This document shows, in pieces, positions 62,394 through 64,000 of a stretch of DNA of 64,000 bases. Below the pieces are notes generated by a model. It had not been told where the DNA came from, did no database searches, and saw only the letters and a program-made list of their open reading frames with translations. The stretch is from Anaerostipes rhamnosivorans. GTDB taxonomy: Bacteria; Bacillota; Clostridia; Lachnospirales; Lachnospiraceae. The translations under genes and the position numbers were made by a program. The stretch is from NCBI RefSeq assembly GCF_005280655.1, contig NZ_CP040058.1:1774001-1838000 (forward strand), written 5' to 3'. How positions within the stretch are numbered: the stretch's first letter is position 1; each line of letters opens with the position of its first letter.

Positions 62394-64000
62394 TTATACA
62401 AAACGAAAAGTCAACTGGTCGCTTTCTTCTAAATCCCCTAACAGCCCGAGCTCTTTCATCTTGTCCACGACGGCTTTCGGGGCCTTGGTCCGGTCGCGGA
62501 AGTTTTCCATGGAAGTAAACGGCTCTCCCTTGGAGGCCTCCTCTGCTTCCTTGGCAGCCTTCTCCCCCATGCCGTCGATGGCAGAGTAAGGGGGCATGAT
62601 CCTGCCGTCTATAATCTGGAAGTCTTTGGCCTTTGCACGGTAAATATCCAAAGGCATAAACTCAAATCCTCTGGCGTACATTTCATCGGCGATCTTCATT
62701 TCTCTTAAAAGGTCCAGATCGGCATTTTTTACCTCGAATTTAGGTGTGTTCTGTATCTCTTTCATCCTAGTGTTCAGCTTTTCCTTGCCCATGCACATGT
62801 CCTCATAGGAAAAGGACTTGGCGCGGATGCTGAAATATGCCGCATAATAAGCCAGAGGATGGAACACTTTAAACCAGGCGATCCGCCACGCCATCATGAC
62901 ATAAGCAACGGCGTGGGCCTTCGGAAACATGTATTTGATCTGTTTACAGGACCAGATGTACCACTCGGGCACGTTTTGGGCTCTCATGGCCTCTTCCTGC
63001 TCCGGTTTCAGGCCTTTTCCCTTCCTCACACTCTCCATGATGGTAAAGGACAACGCTTCGTCAAGCCCCTGGTTGATCAGATAGACCATGATATCATCCC
63101 TTGTACAGATAGCTGTGGAAATGGCAGCCTCCCCTTCCTCGATCAATTTCTGGGCGTTGCCGAGCCACACGTCCGTTCCATGGGACAGCCCGGATATACG
63201 GACCAGGTCAGAGAAACTCTGAGGATTGGTATCCAGGAGCATCTGGATAACAAAGTCCGTTCCGAATTCAGGGATTCCAAGAGATCCAAGCTTTGTTCCT
63301 CCAATCTGGTCCGGAGTGATTCCCAGGACTTCTGTGCCATGGAACAGGGCCATGACGGATTCATCATCCAGCGGAATAGACTGGGCGTCAACGCCAGTCA
63401 GGTCCTCAAGCCTTCGGATCATGGACGGATCATCATGTCCCAGGATATCCAGCTTTAATAGATTAGAGTCAATGGAGTGGTACTCGTAATGGGTTGTGAT
63501 GATCGGAGAATTCACATCGTTGGCCGGACGCTGAACCGCGGTAAAATCATAGATCTCTTTGTCGTGGGGAACTACGATAATACCGCCAGGATGCTGTCCT
63601 GTGGTCCTCTTGACCCCAGTGCACCCTTTAGCCAGACGTTCAATCTCACATTTGCGTTTTGTGACCTCACGCTCCTCAAGATACTTTAACACATATCCAA
63701 ACGCGGTCTTCTCCGCAAGAGTTCCGATGGTCCCCGCCCGGTAAGCCTTTCCTTTGCCAAAAATGACCTCCACATAGGCATGGGCTTTGCTCTGGTATTC
63801 CCCAGAAAAGTTCAGGTCAATATCCGGTTCCTTGTCTCCCTTGAACCCAAGGAAGGTTTCAAACGGGATGTCATGCCCCTCCTTGTTCATCTTTGCTCCG
63901 CACTTAGGGCACACTGCATCCGGCATATCGCAGCCGGACATACCCATCTTTGAGTACTTCCTGACTGCATCTGAGTCAAAGTCCACATAGTAGCATTCAG
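62394..64000 (-). CDS. polC: DNA polymerase III PolC-type, alpha subunit (C-terminal part, cut by right edge)
   Basis: The last 535 or so residues of the Gram-positive replicative polymerase. Visible: the palm/zinc region CPKCGAKM, the catalytic acidic segment PDIDLNFSGEYQ, the finger segments GTIGTLAEKTAFGYVLKYLE and TGQHPGGIIVVPHD, and the C-terminal helix-hairpin-helix regions. The frame stays open to base 64000 (…ECYYVDFDSD); a GTG at 63984-63986 is not a real start. PolC, not DnaE, by this motif set. Confidence 0.95.
   Translation of the reverse strand, partial: ECYYVDFDSDAVRKYSKMGMSGCDMPDAVCPKCGAKMNKEGHDIPFETFLGFKGDKEPDIDLNFSGEYQSKAHAYVEVIFGKGKAYRAGTIGTLAEKTAFGYVLKYLEEREVTKRKCEIERLAKGCTGVKRTTGQHPGGIIVVPHDKEIYDFTAVQRPANDVNSPIITTHYEYHSIDSNLLKLDILGHDDPSMIRRLEDLTGVDAQSIPLDDESVMALFHGTEVLGITPDQIGGTKLGSLGIPEFGTDFVIQMLLDTNPQSFSDLVRISGLSHGTDVWLGNAQKLIEEGEAAISTAICTRDDIMVYLINQGLDEALSFTIMESVRKGKGLKPEQEEAMRAQNVPEWYIWSCKQIKYMFPKAHAVAYVMMAWRIAWFKVFHPLAYYAAYFSIRAKSFSYEDMCMGKEKLNTRMKEIQNTPKFEVKNADLDLLREMKIADEMYARGFEFMPLDIYRAKAKDFQIIDGRIMPPYSAIDGMGEKAAKEAEEASKGEPFTSMENFRDRTKAPKAVVDKMKELGLLGDLEESDQLTFRFV

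Noticed and set aside
1..64000. CRISPR array or rRNA genes
   Set aside because: No regularly spaced short direct repeats or rRNA-like stretches were seen.

Overview
The window reads as chromosome of a low-to-mid GC Clostridia, most likely Lachnospiraceae. Grounds: a thrS gene behind a T-box leader, a PolC-type replicase, the Firmicutes block rimP-nusA-ylxR-ylxQ-infB-rbfA-nrnA-truB-ribF, strong AGGAGG ribosome binding sites and frequent TTG/GTG starts. Anaerostipes is a plausible genus because of the acetoin-dehydrogenase-like and PTS content, but that is a guess. Nearly all genes lie on the minus strand.

Layout. 1-2.6 kb: peptide-antibiotic type ABC ATPase (cut by the left edge) with its two-component system. 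2.7-5.2 kb: tRNA-Pro and T-box-controlled thrS. 5.2-16.5 kb: membrane protein, B12-binding radical SAM protein, YccF, OLD-family ATPase/nuclease, XRE regulator, pgsA, a tyrosine recombinase, and a P2-type ATPase behind a probable yybP-ykoY (manganese) riboswitch. 16.5-22.0 kb: FMN hydroxyacid dehydrogenase, two MATE exporters and a lipoprotein nuclease. 22.2-28.6 kb: an A/T-rich island with a dead integrase at one end and a broken Cna-B/transposase mosaic at the other. It carries a TetR regulon: ABC exporter, CDF transporter, a 46-aa membrane protein and an alpha/beta hydrolase. The three promoters share one operator, TATGAC-N15-GTCATA. 28.7-37.3 kb: the nusA-infB block. 37.5-40.6 kb: an endonuclease Q-like domain fused to a UvrD helicase. 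41-43.6 kb: zinc/manganese ABC importer. 44.3-57.6 kb: the catabolic locus described next. 57.7-60.5 kb: csoR-copA. 60.6-62.2 kb: a GGDEF/HD-GYP protein. 62.4 kb to the right edge: the C-terminal part of polC.

The most interesting locus is a 14-gene minus-strand operon (44.3-55.3 kb) with a divergent PRD/EIIB/EIIA-type activator. In transcription order it encodes acetoin-dehydrogenase-like E1-alpha and E1-beta, E3, a free 80-aa lipoyl protein, an E2 catalytic domain without lipoyl or subunit-binding domains, a zinc polyol dehydrogenase, galactitol-family PTS EIIB, EIIA and EIIC, its own HPr, a 32-aa membrane peptide, a RuBisCO-like protein (form IV), a metallo-beta-lactamase-fold hydrolase and a lipoate ligase. 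I infer an anaerobic route in which a polyol-like compound enters as a phosphate ester, is oxidised to a ketone and rearranged by the RuBisCO-like enzyme. The thiamine/lipoate complex would then cleave the resulting acyloin or diketone to an acyl-CoA plus a phosphorylated aldehyde. Substrate and exact chemistry are unknown; I know of no described pathway with this set of genes.
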